Shown here: in pieces, positions 4,214-5,579 of the stretch | How positions within the stretch are numbered: the first letter of the stretch is position 1 | Layout: every line of letters begins with the position of its first letter | From: an uncultured Eubacteriales bacterium | Lineage (GTDB): Bacteria; Bacillota; Clostridia; Oscillospirales; CAG-272 | Reading direction: 5' to 3' | DNA: 5,579 nucleotides | Assembly: GCA_934477985.1 (NCBI GenBank) | Contig: CAKSOR010000202.1 | Coordinates: 1-5,579, forward strand | Notes under the pieces: model-generated | Told to the model about the DNA's origin: nothing | What the model saw: the letters and a program-made list of their open reading frames with translations, nothing else | Databases searched by the model: none | Program-made: the position numbers and the translations under genes

Positions 4214-5579
4214 ATGAACAATTTCATGCACGACAACAAATTCTACATCGGCGCGAACTACTGGGCGTCTCACAACTCGATCCGCATGTGGGACGACTGG
4301 AGCGCCGAAACCGTCGACTCCGACTTCAGAAAGCTCTCGGAGCACGGAATCCGCACGCTCAGGATGTTCATCACCTGGGACGTCTTTCAGCCGCTGCGCG
4401 CCATAATGGCAAATCAGACGCTCTACGAATACCGCATGATGCCCGGCGAGATTCCGCTTCCCGACACCGAGGCTGGCCGCGCCGGAGTCAGCGAGGAGGC
4501 TTGCCGGCACTTCGAGGAGTTCTGCCACATTGCCGACAAGTACGATATAAAGCTGATCGTCGGACTGCTTACCGGTCACATGAGCTTCCGCTACTTCTGC
4601 CCCGAGGCCTTCGTCGGCAAGAATCCGCTTGCAGACCCGTCGGTCATGAAGTGGGAGATGCGCTTCATCCGCTACTTCGTCAAACGCTTCAGAAACGAGC
4701 CGTCAATCGCCGCGTGGGATCTCGGAAACGAGTGCAGCCAGCTTGCCGGAATTCTTCCGGATCAGGGCTATGTCTGGACTCAGACGATAACCTCCGCGAT
4801 CCGCGAATCCGACCCGACCCGACCTGTCGTCTCAGGCTACGCTGAACAGCCTCTCGGTCACGAGGCGTTCAACCTCCGCGACACGGCTGAGATAGTCGAC
4901 ATCACGACGACTCACCCATATCAGATCTTCTGCTCGACAAGTATCGACCCGCTGAACTCGATGCGCGCCGAAATCGACCCGGCGATGCGCGCGACGCTCT
5001 ATGAGACGATGGGCGGCAAACCCGCGTTCGTCGAGGAGGTCGGCTCTATAGGCTACACGAACAACAGCGAGAAGACCGAGGCTGAGTTCCTGAAAACCAT
5101 GCTCTGGTCGACCTGGGCGCAGGGCAACCGCGGCTGCTTCTGGTGGTGCGCGTTCGATCAGGGACAGTTCGATTACGCGCCGTATGACTGGAACAACTAC
5201 GGCAGCGACTACGGATTCTTCCGCGCCGACGGTTCGGCAAAGCCGATCGCCATGGTCACGAAGGAATTCGACGAGTTCCTGAAGAATTTCGAGTACGCAG
5301 AGCTTCCGCGCCACACCGAGGAGGCGGTCTGCATAGTCCCGCGCGAGGTCAACAACCCGCTCAAGCTCTTTAACAGCACCTTCATTCTCGCAAAGCAGGC
5401 TAACCTTGACCTGCGCTTTGCCCACGCCGAGGAAAAGCTCCCCGACGCGAAGCTCTACATAATGCCGAGCGTCTATTCGGGCAAGCCGATCTTCCTGCAC
5501 AGACTCAACGAGCTGCTCGAAAAGGTCAGAGAGGGCGCGTCGCTCTACTTCTCGCTCGGAGACACGCTCTTCCGCCGCC
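4214..5579 (+). CDS. Clan GH-A (GH5-like) glycoside hydrolase, 3' end missing
   Basis: 455 codons are open from the ATG at 4214 to the window end with no stop, so the gene is cut. The start is supported by AAGGAG at 4201-4206 with 7 nt spacing. No signal peptide is seen (MNNFMHDNKFYIGANYW), so the enzyme is probably cytoplasmic. The (beta/alpha)8 domain covers about residues 10-360: GANYW (13-17), Arg50 in TLRMFITWD, TGHMS (120-124), AAWDLGNE with Asn172 and Glu173 as predicted acid/base, HPY (His234-Tyr236), FVEEVG with Glu275 (less likely Glu274) as predicted nucleophile, and FWWCAFDQG (Trp310/Trp311) at strand 8. These are clan GH-A retaining-glycosidase features. A second domain starts near 371 (AVCIVPREV). 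Its LYIMPSVYSGKPIFLHRLNE and GASLYFSLGD stretches resemble the GATase-like middle domain of GH42 beta-galactosidases. GH5-like beta-mannosidase or beta-glucosidase activity are options; subfamily and substrate are not decided. It is divergent from, and probably controlled by, the AraC-family gene. Confidence 0.88.
   Translation, partial: MNNFMHDNKFYIGANYWASHNSIRMWDDWSAETVDSDFRKLSEHGIRTLRMFITWDVFQPLRAIMANQTLYEYRMMPGEIPLPDTEAGRAGVSEEACRHFEEFCHIADKYDIKLIVGLLTGHMSFRYFCPEAFVGKNPLADPSVMKWEMRFIRYFVKRFRNEPSIAAWDLGNECSQLAGILPDQGYVWTQTITSAIRESDPTRPVVSGYAEQPLGHEAFNLRDTAEIVDITTTHPYQIFCSTSIDPLNSMRAEIDPAMRATLYETMGGKPAFVEEVGSIGYTNNSEKTEAEFLKTMLWSTWAQGNRGCFWWCAFDQGQFDYAPYDWNNYGSDYGFFRADGSAKPIAMVTKEFDEFLKNFEYAELPRHTEEAVCIVPREVNNPLKLFNSTFILAKQANLDLRFAHAEEKLPDAKLYIMPSVYSGKPIFLHRLNELLEKVREGASLYFSLGDTLFRR

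Noticed and set aside
4069..4845. Plus-strand open frame of 258 codons overlapping the AraC start, the intergenic region and the GH gene.
   Set aside because: It runs through the divergent promoters and is out of frame with the GH gene. Its translation is Arg/His-rich and of low plausibility.
4832..5500. Minus-strand open frame (222 codons) opposite the GH gene.
   Set aside because: Mirror of the GH coding frame. The translation is rich in Arg, Val and Leu with no family features, and the plus strand has catalytic motifs throughout.

Overview
The window looks like chromosomal DNA of a moderately GC-rich, carbohydrate-degrading Firmicute, probably a gut-type Clostridia (Oscillospirales-like). 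This placement is an inference. It rests on the GC-rich coding sequence, AT-rich intergenic regions, AAGGAG-type ribosome binding sites, near-consensus SigA-type promoters (TTGACA-N17-TATAAT) and the protein families present. No RNA gene, CRISPR array, insertion sequence or phage gene was seen.

Layout. (1) Positions 1-980 hold two tandem half-size chromate-transporter (CHR) family genes. They are translationally coupled by an ATGA overlap, and the first is cut by the window start. (2) Positions 1094-2323 hold a monocistronic gene for a cytoplasmic GH99-like/WbsX-type (beta/alpha)8 protein. It has a consensus promoter and probably a Rho-independent terminator. (3) Positions 2452-2991 hold a small TetR/AcrR-type repressor with its own promoter. 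(4) Positions 3071 to about 4090, minus strand, hold a cupin-AraC-type regulator that converges on the TetR gene. (5) Positions 4214-5579, plus strand, hold a clan GH-A (GH5-like) glycosidase that runs off the window end and is transcribed divergently from the AraC gene.

How it may work together. Two intracellular glycan-active proteins without signal peptides flank two local regulators. This resembles a small sugar-utilisation locus in which imported oligosaccharides are cleaved in the cytoplasm. The AraC protein is the obvious candidate regulator of the divergent GH gene. The TetR target could be itself, the GH99-like gene, or something outside the window. The substrate is not visible in the sequence. 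The GH99 relationship hints at mannose- or N-glycan-type material, but only weakly. The CHR pair is probably a separate transport unit.

The most striking non-coding signal is the AraC/GH intergenic region. A perfect 14-bp inverted repeat (arms 4147-4160 and 4174-4187) forms two mirror-image promoters, each TTGTAT-N17-TATAAT, that share the same DNA and fire in opposite directions. A direct repeat ATCGGT with a 22-bp period sits just upstream of the GH promoter, where an AraC-type activator usually binds.
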